A stretch of 64,000 nucleotides of DNA from contig CAWJNK010000014.1 of the NCBI GenBank assembly GCA_963844205.1, forward strand, positions 434,001-498,000, in the 5' to 3' direction. The stretch's first letter is position 1, and every line of letters starts with the position of its first letter. This document shows positions 35,512 to 45,108 of the stretch, piece by piece. This DNA is from DASSUW01 sp963844205. GTDB lineage: Bacteria > Actinomycetota > Thermoleophilia > Solirubrobacterales > Solirubrobacteraceae. The notes below the pieces were generated by a model. The model saw only the letters and a list, made by a program, of their open reading frames with translations. It did not search any database and was not told the origin of the DNA. Both the position numbers and the translations under genes were made by a program.

Positions 35512-35771
35512 AGCTCCACCGCGTCGACCGGCACGCGCGCGTCGGCGATCAGCTCGGCGCGGAGCTGCTCCGCGCGCTCGACGACGTCGCCGGCGTCCGC
35601 GAGGTCCGCTCGGATGACCGCGACGTGCGGAGGCTCGTCCGCGCTGGCGCCAGCGCAGGCGTGCGTGATCGCCTGCCCGAACGGTCCGTGAAGCCGCAGT
35701 GCCGCGCCCGCGAGCGCGGGCATGTGCTCGTCGGCGAGGCTGAACATGAAGTGAAGGGTCTGCTCGGGCAT
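35496..35771 (-). CDS. Small unknown protein
   Basis: 91 residues (MPEQTLHFMFSLADEHMPAL at the start) with good codon-position bias and a GAGGAG ribosome-binding site 8 bp before the ATG. It is mostly helical with acidic character (VIRADLADAGDVVERAEQL). No family recognised. Unlike many neighbours the frame is unbroken. Confidence 0.55.
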   Translation of the reverse strand: MPEQTLHFMFSLADEHMPALAGAALRLHGPFGQAITHACAGASADEPPHVAVIRADLADAGDVVERAEQLRAELIADARVPVDAVELYAVC

Positions 35772-36029
35772 GTGGTCGCTCCTCGGGGCGGTCGTGCAAG
35801 CGCCTCCACCAGGGACTATCCGCCGATCGCCGTGCGATCGATCGCCGCCGTCGATCGCACGCGGCAGCGCGCGCCCTCGCCCGACGCGCGAGGGGTCGGC
35901 CCGCGGTCCTTGTGACCGCCGGCCAGCAGCGATTGCGCAGATCGACCGCCGCGCACATAGGACGGCGTGGCTGAGCGATGCCCGAGCGGCCGGCATCTCG
36001 CGTCCGCGCACGGAGATACGGTGCTGCGT

Positions 36030-36239
36030 ATGTCCGACGAGCACGTGATCCACATCGAGCAGCCCATCCACATCGAGACCGCGCCGACGCTCGAGGACCT
36101 CGCCCACAAGCTCGCGAGCGTGATGGGCGAGCTGGCAGGGGCCGGGATCGCGGTGCAGAGCATCTCTCACGCCGTCGACACGTCCTCAGTCGAGGCGCGT
36201 TTCTCGGCCTTGATCTTCGGCGAGACGCGGTTCCCCTAG
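36030..36239 (+). CDS. Small unknown acidic protein
   Basis: 69 residues starting MSDEHVIHIEQPIHIETAPT, an amphipathic helix (LEDLAHKLASVMGELAGAGI) and a final strand (VEARFSALIFGETRFP). I do not recognise a family. The frame is intact. The next gene starts 15 bp downstream. Confidence 0.5.
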   Translation: MSDEHVIHIEQPIHIETAPTLEDLAHKLASVMGELAGAGIAVQSISHAVDTSSVEARFSALIFGETRFP

Positions 36240-36254
36240 CCGCGGCGAGGCATC

Positions 36255-36842
36255 GTGCTCGCGGCCGCCGAGTGGTGGCAGGTCGTCGGAGCGCTCGGCG
36301 CGGCAGCCGGCGCCATCGCGGCCGCCGTCGGCGCCGTCGCCGCCTGGCGGGCAGCCAGCGCTAGTCGCGCGACCAGCCGCGATGCGCTCGAGGCGCTCGC
36401 GGTCGGCATCCGGCCGCGAGTCAGCGTCGGCGTCCAGCAGCTTCCACGGCAGCCGGGCTGCCGATGCCGGGACCGACGCGGCTCGTCGTTCGCGTCGTGG
36501 CAGTCGGCGAGTGGCCGGCGCGCGATCTCGACCTCGAAGCGACGTTCGGCGACGGCGAGCGCTTCCGCGACCGTCGCGAACACCTCGACGCCGGCGGCGA
36601 CCCGATGAACACCCGCGAGCCTCAACTGGCTGGTCCCGCTCCGCGACGTCACGCGGGAATGGCCGCCCCCGCCAGGCGACGGGATCGACTGGCCGGAGCA
36701 CCTCGCGGTCACGCTGCGCTACTCGGACTCGCGCGACGTCGCGCGATACGAGTACGGCTATGCCTGCGATCTCAAGGGCGGGGGCGTCAACCTGGCCGTC
36801 GGCGCCGCGAGCGCCGTACCCACCGAGCGCCGTCTCCGGTAG
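36255..36842 (+). pseudogene. Membrane-anchored protein of unknown function, two frame breaks
   Basis: Starts at GTG 36255 with one membrane helix (VVGALGAAAGAIAAAVGAVA), then a basic turn. The plausible protein moves to another frame near 36460 (RLVVRVVAVGEWPARDLDLE) and back near 36610 (LNWLVPLRDVTREWPPPPGD to a stop at 36842). About 195 residues in all: one anchor plus a beta-rich cytosolic domain. The two breaks cancel each other, as expected for indels. Layout recalls the two other anchored proteins in this element. Confidence 0.5.
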
Positions 36843-36867
36843 GCGTCGCGCCCCGAGCGCGCGGTCG

Positions 36868-37940
36868 TCACGTCGCAACCCGCCGCCGGCGCCGCGGGCC
36901 GTGCACGCGCCACACCTCGTCCATGTCCACGTCCTCGAGCGCCTCCTGCATCCGCCGGACCGCGTTGTCCGAGTAGCGCGGGCGCCGCTGGGAACCAAGG
37001 TGAAGACGTGGACGCAGTCGGCGTCGTCGTCGATGCGGAGATGCCGTCGCAGCGCGACCGCCCTCGGCCCCGTCAGGCCGAGCCGCTCCGCGAGCTCGGC
37101 GGGCGCGAGGTGGTACTTCCGCTGCAGATCGACCTCGCGGACGGCGGCCGTCTCGGTGGGGCCGTCCGCCGGCACGAAGTGGAGCGCGCACCTCATGCTT
37201 GGTGAAGTGCACGCGGACCGTCGGGCCGTCGCCGTCAAAGGTCGCCGTGACGTCCCGCAGCCGAGGGAAGACCTGTTCGAGCGGCTCGCCGTCGCGCGCA
37301 GCACGCTCGACGCGATCCACGTCACGCTCGCTCACGAGCGCCTCCTCGGACACGTGGCCCTCCATTGCCAGCAGGCCGCGCAGCAGCGCCCGCGCCTCCG
37401 GTCGCCTCCGCTTGCCGGGCTGGAGGAGATCGGTGATCTGGCCGTACTGCTCGTCCACGAGCACGTCCATGTCCGTCATCGGCCGCGTCGAGATCGGGAG
37501 GACCCGAGTCGGCAGGTGGTCGGCAAGCCGCTCGCCGAACGCGCCGGACAGGACCTCGTCGAACAGGGTGATCGCGCCGCGCGCGTGCAGGTAGAGCAGG
37601 CCCTCGTTGAGTGAAGCGAGCCAGTGCTGCTCGTCGTCACGCAGGGCATCGAGCGCCCGGAGGAGCCCGAGCTGCTCCGGCGACAGTCCGAGGTGCTCGC
37701 CGGAGAGGCGGAGGCACTTCTCGAAGCCGATCGAACGGCCCGTGCCCTTGTCGAACACTTGACCTTGCGGTCGTGCAGCGCGCCCTTGAGCAGCATCTCG
37801 AACGCGTGTTGCACGGCGAGCATCACCGCCGTCTGGCGACCGTCGTCGTCGAGGTCGTTGAACGCCGCGACCATTCGCCGCAGCGACGAAAGGGCCTTGT
37901 CCTTGAGAAGGAGGGGCACGCGCCGCCTCATCTCTCCCAC
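36868..37940 (-). pseudogene. DUF3644-like protein, three frame breaks
   Basis: N-terminus LLLKDKALSSLRRMVAAFND, LAVQHAFEMLLKGAL; then, after a one-base break near 37758, VFDKGTGRSIGFEKCLRLSG and LRALDALRDDEQHWLASLNE; further breaks near 37195 and 36990; it ends with MQEALEDVDMDEVWRVHG. Together these give about 355 residues resembling DUF3644 proteins, which are seen in mobile and defence-rich regions and have been compared with HEPN-type helical domains. Function unknown. Each break needs only one base. Confidence 0.6.
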
Positions 37941-38390
37941 CGTAGAAAGACCGAGAGCGGCCCGCCAACCACCAGCCCGCTCGCGGCGCGGTCGAGGGGT
38001 CGCCGGCGTCTCCGTCGCCGGCGCGGCGCCAAGACGCGCGCCGCTGAGGACCTCCCCGGCGGTCCGGCTGCGTGGCCGGAGACTGGCTGATCTCGCGCTA
38101 CCGAGCTAGTCTCGCCCCGTCCAGATCAAGAAGCGGCCGGGCGGCGCGCCAACGCCCCCGGCCCGGACCACGGAGGTTGTGCTCCATGGCCAAGCACCAC
38201 CCTACGCCCGCGCTGGGCGTCATCGTCCCGTCGCCGTTCGAGCGGATGCTCGAGGCGCTCCACGCCGCCACGGTCCGGGGTGACGACGCCCGCGCGGGCG
38301 AGCTGCGGCGATCGATCGACTCCGACCTCTGCGCGCGCGAGCGCGTCCTCGGGATCGGGACCGACCGTGCCGAGGCCCGCCACCGGCTCG

Positions 38391-39614
38391 GTGATCGAGC
38401 GCAGGACGAAGACCGGCCCGACGAGCTACGCGATCCGCTACCGCGTGCCCGGCCACGGCTCCGGCCGCGTGTTCGAGACGCTCGGCTACTCGCCGACGTG
38501 GAACCGCCGCCGCGCCGAGCAGGCCCTCGCCGACCGGCTCGCAGCGGTCCGCACCGGCACGTGGCGATCACGCGAGCAGATCGAGGCCGAACGCCGCGCC
38601 GCGCACGTCCCACGGGTCGGCGCGTTCCTCGACGACTGGATCGCGGGCCGGCGGCTCGACCGGCTGCGGTCCGCGACGATCGCCGACCTCGAATGGCGGC
38701 TCGGGCACCTGCGGCGCTTCTTCGTCGGCCGCCTCGGCAACCCGCCCGTCAACGCGGTGACGGTCGAGGACGTGGACGCCTACCGGCGCGCGCAGCTCCG
38801 CGCCGGTCGGCTCGGAGCGACGAGCATCAACGCGACGCTGTCCACCCTCGCGCAGGCGCTCGACGTCGCGCTCGAGCGCGGCCTCGTCGAGCGCAACGTC
38901 GCGAAGGGCCGACGTCGGCGGCTCCCGGCCGTCACGCCGTCGCGGCCGTTCCTCGAGCCGGAGCAGCTACACCGCGCTGCTCGACGCCGCCGCCGAGCTC
39001 GACCGCGAGGACGTCGGACGGCGACCGTACCGCCGCCCACTGCTCGCCACGCTCGGCTACGCCGGCCTGCGCGTCGGCGAGCTGGTCGCGCTCACGTGGC
39101 GGGACGTCGATCTCGCCGGCTGCACGATCCGCGTGCGCGCCGCTAAAGACGAGCGCCGGCGTCCGCACCGTGGACCTGCAGCCGGAGCTGCTCGACGAGC
39201 TCACGGCCTGGCGGGCGACCACGCGCCACGCCCGGCCGTCCGACCGCGTGTTCCCGCGCGCGACTGGCAGGCCGCTCGATCGGCACGCGATCCGCAAGCG
39301 CGTCGTGGTGCGAGCCGCCGAGCGCGCGAACGACCGCATCGCCGACGCCGGCGGCGGCGCGGCTGCTCCCGGCCGGCCTCAGCCCGCACGCCCTGCGCCG
39401 CACGTTCGCGTCATGGCTCGTGGCCGAGGGCGAGGATCCCGCGTACGCGATGGCGCAGCTCGGCCACACCGACCCATCGATGACACTCGGGCTGTACGCC
39501 CGCGCGCTGCGCTCCAAGGCGCGGCGCCCGCACGCCCGCCGCCACGCGGTCGACGCGGTCTCGTCACTCGGCGGGCAGCCAGGCAACGCGCTGCCCGTGG
39601 CCACGACGGCGTAG
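38391..39614 (+). pseudogene. Tyrosine recombinase (phage-type integrase), three frame breaks
   Basis: GTG at 38391 begins IERRTKTGPTSYAIRYRVPG, an arm-binding domain; a SAM-like core-binding domain follows (FLDDWIAGRRLDRLRSATIA). The catalytic domain is spread over three frames: YAGLRVGELVALTWRDVDL (Arg), LSPHALRRTFASWL (His, Arg) and LGHTDPSMTLGLYARAL (His, Tyr). All catalytic residues are present; breaks are near 38965, 39150 and 39360. A short upstream reading (ATG 38186, MAKHHPTPALGVIVPSPFER) may be a coupled small gene. It is a second recombinase inside a serine-recombinase element. Confidence 0.75.
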
Positions 39615-39626
39615 GCCGCCCGCGGG

Positions 39627-39664
39627 GCGGGTCGGGCGAGGCTTCGGCCACTCGCCCGGCCCGC
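39627..39664 (+). terminator. Hairpin after the tyrosine recombinase
   Basis: GCGGG-T-CGGGCGAG at 39627-39640 pairs with CTCGCCCG-G-CCCGC at 39651-39664 (13 bp with one mismatch, 10-nt loop), 13 bp after the stop. A degenerate copy lies at about 40380-40425. Confidence 0.6.
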
Positions 39665-39749
39665 GGCCGTGTCCACGCGCAGACTTGCGCGCTCGCGCGC
39701 CGGGAGCGTCCCGCGTAGCCTCCCGGCGTCGATCACACGGGAGGACCGC

Positions 39750-40253
39750 ATGACGCTGGATGAGATCAGGGCGCAGATCACGGCGAGCGCCGCGGACGGC
39801 TGGCACTCGCTGTCGGGGGCGATCTACCTGCCAACGTTCTCGCAGGTCACGCAGGGCGAGCGCGTCTGGCTCGAGCACGACAGCCACCACTCGCGCGCGG
39901 TCCTGCGTGATGACGTCGCGATCGGCATCGCGTGGGGGCTCACGGTGAACGAGAACTTCGAGGAGGACTGGAGCTCGAACTTTCCCGACTCGAAGGCAAG
40001 CAGTAGCTGGCTCGAGGTCCTCTACAACGGCCAACCCGTGGATCGCGAGCTGATCGTGCACGTGGACGGCCGCTGCTACGTGCCCATGCCCGAGCAGGTT
40101 TTCGACGACCTCAGCGCCGACCGACCGAAGGTCATCGGCCTGCGCATCACGCGCTGGCAGCACCACGTCGTCGGCCTAGCGCAGGCGCTGGGCGGCACGA
40201 CCTATGACTACGACGGCTACGTGCGACGCTGCGGGTTCGAGCTGGTCGAATAG
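39750..40253 (+). CDS. Unknown protein, 167 residues
   Basis: Intact frame with a GGGAGG site 6 bp before the ATG. The product is acidic and mixed alpha/beta (MTLDEIRAQITASAADGWHS; LIVHVDGRCYVPMPEQVF). It resembles small immunity-like or contact proteins in general style only; no family recognised. It lies between the tyrosine recombinase and a second copy of that gene's tail, so it may be a cassette-like insertion. Confidence 0.6.
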   Translation: MTLDEIRAQITASAADGWHSLSGAIYLPTFSQVTQGERVWLEHDSHHSRAVLRDDVAIGIAWGLTVNENFEEDWSSNFPDSKASSSWLEVLYNGQPVDRELIVHVDGRCYVPMPEQVFDDLSADRPKVIGLRITRWQHHVVGLAQALGGTTYDYDGYVRRCGFELVE

Positions 40254-40279
40254 AGCGAGCAGTTCCCGACTCGTCGAGC

Positions 40280-40425
40280 TACACGCGCGCCGGCACACCG
40301 TCGACGCCGTGCAGGACCTCGACGGGCAGACGGGGTCCGTCACGGCAATGGCAACCACGGCGTAGACCTCCCCGCGCCGCGGGGTTCGGCGAGGCGGCGG
40401 CCACTCGCCCGGCCCGCGAGCGGCT
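40280..40425 (+). repeat. Second, diverged copy of the tyrosine recombinase tail and terminator
   Basis: Codons read HARRHTVDAVQDLDGQTGSV...ATTA-stop, matching the recombinase end HARRHAVDAVSSLGGQPGN...ATTA-stop, and the following 60 bp match the sequence after 39614, including the hairpin arms (CCACTCGCCCGGCCCGCG is shared). Identity is roughly 70 %. The two copies flank the gene at 39750-40253. Confidence 0.65.
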
Positions 40426-41610
40426 ATGGGCGCAGCGCGTCGAAGAAGCGATGCATGAGTTGGTTGCCCACGGCCGTCCCGTCGCTCTCCGCGAGCGCGT
40501 CGGCCGCCACGCGGGCCGTGCGGGTGAAGTTCTGCTCGCTGAACGTCGGCACGCCGAACGGGTCGTTCACGAACTGGTGGAGCATCCCGCCTCCCACGTT
40601 CGTGATCGCCGCGCCGACGTCCACGAGCCCGTGGTAGCCGGCGGCCTCGTAGAACGCGGCCATCGCGTTGTGGAATGAGGCGAGGTTGCCGCGGATCACG
40701 CCGTCGAAGATGGCGACTCGCGGCCTCGCGGGGTCGTCCGGTCCCCGGTAGTCGGCTGCTCGCGCGGTGTCTCGCCAGCACGCCCGCAGAACAGATAGCC
40801 GCGGCCGTCCATGTTGAGGTCGAACCGCACCGCGCGGCGCGCCTGAGGTTCGCCCGCCTGGTTCTCGAGCGACCACGCGTCGGCGCCGCGGCGGCTCCAG
40901 CCCTGCTGCGTCCGGAGCTGCGGGACCGACTCGGCGCCGACCGTCGGGCGCCGGATCGCCTGCTGAAGTCGAAGGCGGAGCGGATCACCGCCGACCGCCT
41001 GCGCCTCGGCGCGGTCATACATGCCGTCGTCCGGCGGCACGGGGCGCACGAACGCGTGGAGGTAGGCGATCTGTTCGGGTCCGAACGGCGCCATGTTGAG
41101 CGTGTCGCTGAGCAGGCGCTCCGCGCTGATCTCGACGGCGGCGCGGCGGGCGTAGAGCTGGGCGACTTCGCCCTCGTCGAGGATCCGGTTGGTCTTGTCG
41201 CCGCGTCCGTAGTACCGCAGCTCGCCGCCGGACAGGACCTGGTGCGGCGCGCGACCGGACGGCGGCACGACCGCCACGAGGTAGCCGCGCGCCGTATCGT
41301 CGTCGAGGGGAAGCGCTACGAGCGTGATGAACGGCACCTCGGCGATCGAGGTGCGCACGATGAGGTCCACTCGCTCGGGCTGGCCCTTCACTTGAACGGC
41401 GCCGGCACGGTCGGGCGGCCGTGCTCGTCCTCGCCCACGCCCCACACCACCACCCCGCCGTCCACGGTCATCGCGCACACGTCGATCGCGACGTCCACGT
41501 TCTTCTTGGCCTGAGGCAGCTCGCGCTTCGCCTCGAACGTGTGCGTCTCCTCAAAGGTTGCCCGAGCGGGCAGCGCTCTCCAGCTTGGCGGCGGACTTGG
41601 GCACCCACAT
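40424..41610 (-). pseudogene. AlbA_2/Schlafen-type putative ATP-binding protein, three frame breaks
   Basis: Starts MWVPKSAAKLESAARSG, then after a break near 41563 ETHTFEAKRELPQAKKNVDV and VVVWGVGEDEHGRPTVPAPF, the front of an AlbA_2 domain. After another break near 41396 come VALPLDDDTARGYLVAVVPP and ELRYYGRGDKTNRILDEGEV, its end. The C-terminal part (AIFDGVIRGNLASFHNAMAA) follows a break near 40780. AlbA_2 proteins occur as regulators or in phage-defence and toxin settings. About 390 residues if repaired. Confidence 0.6.
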
Positions 41611-41702
41611 CTCGGCCCTCAGGCTAGGAGATCAGGACCGCGACGCTCACCCGGCTAGGCAGATCGCCGGGCGGCAGCGGGCCGGCGATAGGCTGGGCTC
41701 AC

Positions 41703-42077
41703 ATGGGCTACGACCTGCACTGGATCGACGGTCCCGACCCGGGTGACGCGCGCGACGAGTACGACAGGCGTGCGCACTTCGAGGCATCGGAGCCCCTGAT
41801 GGCGGCGCTCCGCCAAGAGATGGAGCGTCAACGGATGATCGGGAACGAGCCGGGCGCTCTCGGCGTCAGCGTGTGGGACGCGAAGCTTGCGGCGAGTGGT
41901 CAGGTCGTAACGCGGATCGAACTGGCGGGCGTGATGCCCCTCGCGACCGATCACGTGGCGCCGCCGCCCGATGATCTGCACATGTCAATGGACGACTGGC
42001 GCGCGTGTTGGCACCAGTGGCTCGACTTCCTCGTTGGCGCCCTCAACTACGGAGGATTCAGGGTCGAGCGGACCTGA
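41703..42077 (+). CDS. Unknown protein, 124 residues
   Basis: Unbroken frame starting MGYDLHWIDGPDPGDARDEY and ending LDFLVGALNYGGFRVERT. Trp-rich and acidic. MGYDLHW starts are seen in small actinobacterial proteins of unknown role. No further call possible. Confidence 0.6.
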   Translation: MGYDLHWIDGPDPGDARDEYDRRAHFEASEPLMAALRQEMERQRMIGNEPGALGVSVWDAKLAASGQVVTRIELAGVMPLATDHVAPPPDDLHMSMDDWRACWHQWLDFLVGALNYGGFRVERT

Positions 42078-42137
42078 GCCGCGCAGGCGTCCCGGCCTGC
42101 GGTGCCCCGGTCGCGCGACCGACAAAGCGCGACCCGC

Positions 42138-42447
42138 TCAGGACTCTTCGAGTCCACCCACAGCGACACAGCGCCGAGCCGGATCACGAGCGTCCGGTCC
42201 GGCGCGCTCTCGACGCCAGCCCGCGCCGGCGAAGTGCTGCCGCGCGAGGATGAACCCTGTGCCGCCGTCCTCGAAGCCGAAGAAGACGGCGGCCTCCTCG
42301 CCGCGCGCCTCAAGCTCGGACCCCGGCGCGCAGCCGGCCGACCATGCTCGCGACCAACACCGGCGCGTCGCCCGCCGTCGCGACCGCAACCGATATGTGC
42401 CGACCGATCCAGCCGAGCAGCACGCCGAGCACCTCCTCGAACGTCAC
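42138..42447 (-). pseudogene. Small unknown protein coupled to an anchored membrane protein, frame breaks
   Basis: GTG at 42447 overlaps the stop of the upstream gene (GTGA). Product: VTFEEVLGVLLGWIGRHISV, then PVLVASMVGRLRAG, a break near 42325, SELEARGEEAAVFFGFEDGG, a second break near 42232 and TLVIRLGAVSLWVDS. It is a beta-rich protein of about 100 residues; no family assigned. The exact 3' end depends on how the second break is resolved (42138 or a little beyond). Confidence 0.45.
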
Positions 42448-42927
42448 GCCCCGGATGATCTCGCGTCGCGATAGGCGAGCCGGGGGCGCAGCACGTCGGC
42501 GCCGGCGCGGAGCTTCTCGACCAGGTCGCGGCCGTGCCGCTCCTTGTCGGCGTGATCCATCGCGCCGGCGACGAGGAAGCCCGCGACGCGCCCGAGCCGG
42601 AACGCCTCCGCCACGGTGCGCCACTGCCGATCGTCGGTCAGCTCGCGGGCGACGAGCAGATGGTGCTCGTCCCACGCCTCGGGGTTGATGCTGGCGGCCG
42701 CGTCTTCGGGCAGGAAGCGCCATCTCCTCGGTGTCGATGACGAACAGCAGGTAGTCGGCCGTGCCGACGAGGTCCTCGACGAGCAGGCGCGCGACAGCCC
42801 GCAGCTCCGCGCGCTGCTCCCGCCTGCGCAGCCAGAAGGTGACGACGCCGCCCGCGAGCACGCCGAGCAGGACGCCGACGAGCGGGAGGATCGCTCCGAG
42901 CGTGGGGTCGAGGCCGCTCTCGTTCAC
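42444..42927 (-). pseudogene. Membrane-anchored helical protein, one frame break
   Basis: One N-terminal membrane helix (LGAILPLVGVLLGVLAGGVV), a basic stop-transfer (FWLRRREQR), then cytosolic helices: AELRAVARLLVEDLVGTADY and, after one extra G near 42722, FLPEDAAASINPEAWDEHHL and LVARELTDDRQWRTVAEAF. About 160 residues. It is related to the protein at 45109-45601 along both helical blocks. Confidence 0.55.
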
Positions 42928-42998
42928 GCGGCCAGGCTAGGTGCCGCTCCGGCGGACACGCAGCGTCGGACGCCGGAGCCAGCGCTACGGTCCCGGAC

Positions 42999-43463
42999 GT
43001 GTCGCCGCTGGCCGACTTCCGCCGTGCGCTCGCCCCGGAACCGCAGCCGCGCGCAGTCGTCCGAGCACCGCACGATCCCGACGAGCTGACGAACGCTGGC
43101 TGGGCCGAGTCGTTCGAGGCCGAGCTCGTGGCCGCCGACGCCGGCGCCCGAGCGGCAGCCAGCGACCGGATCGGCGCCGAGCGTCTACGACGCGAGGCGG
43201 CCGAGCGCGCACGCCGCGGGCGTGAGCTGCGTCAACTCGCCGATCGCGCGAGCTGCGCGGCGAGTCCTGACCCGCTCGCCGCTCGCCTCGTCGTCGAGTG
43301 GTCCGGGACCGCGCTCGACGCCCGCCGCAGCGTCGCGAGCGTCACCGACGCCGCATGGGATCGCGAACGGCTGCCCGTCGCGTTCCGAATCGGGCGCTCC
43401 CGAAGCCGAGTCAGGGCCGCTCGGCCGCGAGCTGCTCGAGTGCCTCGCGCCACACAGGGATGA
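42999..43463 (+). CDS. Unknown Arg/Ala-rich protein
   Basis: Up to 154 residues from GTG 42999: MSPLADFRRALAPEPQPRAV and a long charged helix (AERARRGRELRQLADRASCA). The last 40 residues look less protein-like, so the true end may be shortened by an undetected break. Overlaps the convergent gene at 43411. Function unknown. Confidence 0.4.
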   Translation: MSPLADFRRALAPEPQPRAVVRAPHDPDELTNAGWAESFEAELVAADAGARAAASDRIGAERLRREAAERARRGRELRQLADRASCAASPDPLAARLVVEWSGTALDARRSVASVTDAAWDRERLPVAFRIGRSRSRVRAARPRAARVPRATQG

Positions 43464-43726
43464 CGTCGAGCATGCGCCGGGCACTGCCGCGTAGCAGCTC
43501 GGCGTCTCCGTGCAACTTGCCCGGATCGTCGTCGGGCAGGCGCATCAGCTCCGCGAGGTCGCTCACCGCGTCGACCGTGCGGCCGGGATCTCGCTCGTCA
43601 GCCGCGGCCTCGTACTCCGCGGCCTGCACGCCGAGCGCGAACGCCTCCGCGAGAGCGTCGTCGGGCGTGTCGATCGCCGGCGTGTCGTAGAGCCGCTGGA
43701 GCTGGATGCCCCGCGAACAGGGTCAT
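43411..43726 (-). pseudogene. Small unknown helical protein, one frame break
   Basis: ATG at 43726: MTLFAG, one extra G near 43713, then IQLQRLYDTPAIDTPDDALA, QAAEYEAAADERDPGRTVDA, and DVIPVWREALEQLAAERP before the stop at 43411. 104 residues if repaired, acidic and all-helical. No family recognised. Confidence 0.45.
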
Positions 43727-43803
43727 CGCCCACCGCGGACTCGACCATCCTCGTCGTCGAGCGTTGACGTCCTCCTCGCTCGAACCGATGGGACCATGGC
43801 CGC

Positions 43804-44346
43804 GTGACCACCCGGCCGGACACCGCACCGGACACCGCGCCCGCCGACGAGCCGGCGAACCCGCATTCCTCCGTGCCCGCCGACCCGCGGACACCCGGCC
43901 ACGAGCACGGGGAGGGTCCACGGGACAGGCGGCACCGGCTCGCGCAGGCGATGGCCGATGCGCATGACGCGGGCCGGAGCTGGGCGCAGGTCGGCGCACT
44001 GTTCGGCCACAGCGAGCGGCACGCCCGCCGGCTGGCCGTGCCGCTGACCCGCCGCCGGCAGCGCGGCCGCAGCGACGATCCCGACCCGATCCAGGCGGCC
44101 GCCGAGATCTGGCAGCTCGCCGATCCGAGCGGGATGCTGCTCCGCACCGCCGACACGTTCGGGTGGATCTGCGAGGCGCTGCGACGCGAAGCGATCGACG
44201 GCGACTCGAGCGCGGCCCGCGTCGGCGCCCCCCCCCCCCCCCCCCCCGACCGGAACACGTACCGGAACCGCGTGCCGTCGCAGAAGCGCCGCAGCTTGAT
44301 CCCGAGCGCCGCGCCGTGCGAGCGGTTCTCCAGCGACGGGACGTAG
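43804..44346 (+). CDS. Possible helix-turn-helix protein running into a poly-C tract
   Basis: GTG 43804. A disordered Pro/Asp-rich start (about 1-40) precedes a helix-turn-helix (LAQAMADAHDAGRSWAQVGA, LFGHSERHARRLAVPLTR) and a helical end (IWQLADPSGMLLRTADTFGW). After residue 140 the frame crosses a run of 20 C and then reads antisense to the nuclease gene, so the true end is probably at or near 44228. Confidence 0.45.
   Translation: MTTRPDTAPDTAPADEPANPHSSVPADPRTPGHEHGEGPRDRRHRLAQAMADAHDAGRSWAQVGALFGHSERHARRLAVPLTRRRQRGRSDDPDPIQAAAEIWQLADPSGMLLRTADTFGWICEALRREAIDGDSSAARVGAPPPPPPDRNTYRNRVPSQKRRSLIPSAAPCERFSSDGT
44228..44247. repeat. Run of 20 C
   Basis: A perfect 20-base C homopolymer exactly where the rightward helix-turn-helix gene and the leftward nuclease gene meet; neither has a natural stop before it. 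It is the only such run in the window. Confidence 0.95.
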
Positions 44347-44884
44347 CGACGTCGCCTTCCAGCCGCGCGGGTTGCGGCCGCGCTCGAGGCCCTTGCCGCG
44401 CCACGCCCGACCGCCGGCGGGTACTCGTCGCGGTCGAAGCCGTGCCGCGTCGGGTAGTCCGCGAGCAGCCGGTCGCGGCGCGCATCGGCGCCCCGTCGGT
44501 TCACGCACGAGCCGCCGCGGCCAGCCCTTCGCATGCGCGCCGCGGAAGTGGCGGCGGATGTTCGGGTACTTGTCGCGCTGAAGACGAGTCGCTGGACGCC
44601 GCCCGGCCTCGTGCAGCTCGCCGCGTCGCCGGCGCCTCCTGGTCGCCGTCTCGTCACCCCGCGGCGCCGGTCGAGCACGGGCACGGCAGCGTCTCGCAGT
44701 AGATCCCGTCGCCGTCGGCGTCGCGCGTGTCCGCCGCGCGCTGCGCGGCCGCCTGGTTCGGGTGGTCAGCGCAGGTCGCCAGCGCCGCGCGCGCGATCGG
44801 CGCGTCGGCGGGCGTCGCGGCCGAGATGGCCGGCCATGCGACAAGTAACGCGAGCGCGACGAGCAGTCCGTGCCTGAGCTTCAT
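44248..44884 (-). pseudogene. Secreted nuclease: excalibur domain plus NucA/NucB-like domain, frame breaks
   Basis: ATG 44884 has AAGGAGG 10 bp upstream and a signal peptide (MKLRHGLLVALALLVAWPAI). It is followed by an excalibur calcium-binding motif CADHPNQAAAQRAADTRDAD-GDGIYC. After breaks (first near 44655) come DKYPNIRRHFRGAHAKGWPR, YPTRHGFDRDEYPPAV, and RYVPSLENRSHGAALGIKLR, DGTRFRYVF, which match the NucA/NucB sporulation-type DNase pattern (HFDRDEYP-like and N-R-x-x-G active region). The end is lost in the poly-C tract. Confidence 0.65.
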
Positions 44885-45108
44885 CCGAGCCTTCCTCCTT
44901 GAGCGGCAGTGCGCCACGACGGTATCTCGACGCGAGATCCTGCAAGGTCCCTGACCGGACACAGCTACTCGCTCGGAGGCCGCTCGGCATGAGGGACGTC
45001 GGCGGCACGGCTGCGATCACCTGGCGCGGTGCTCCCTCGCGTCCTTCGCGAGCAGCCCTCGGCGCTCGGCACCGAAAATGCCGCCGACGCGGCTGGGACC
45101 CTGGCGCG

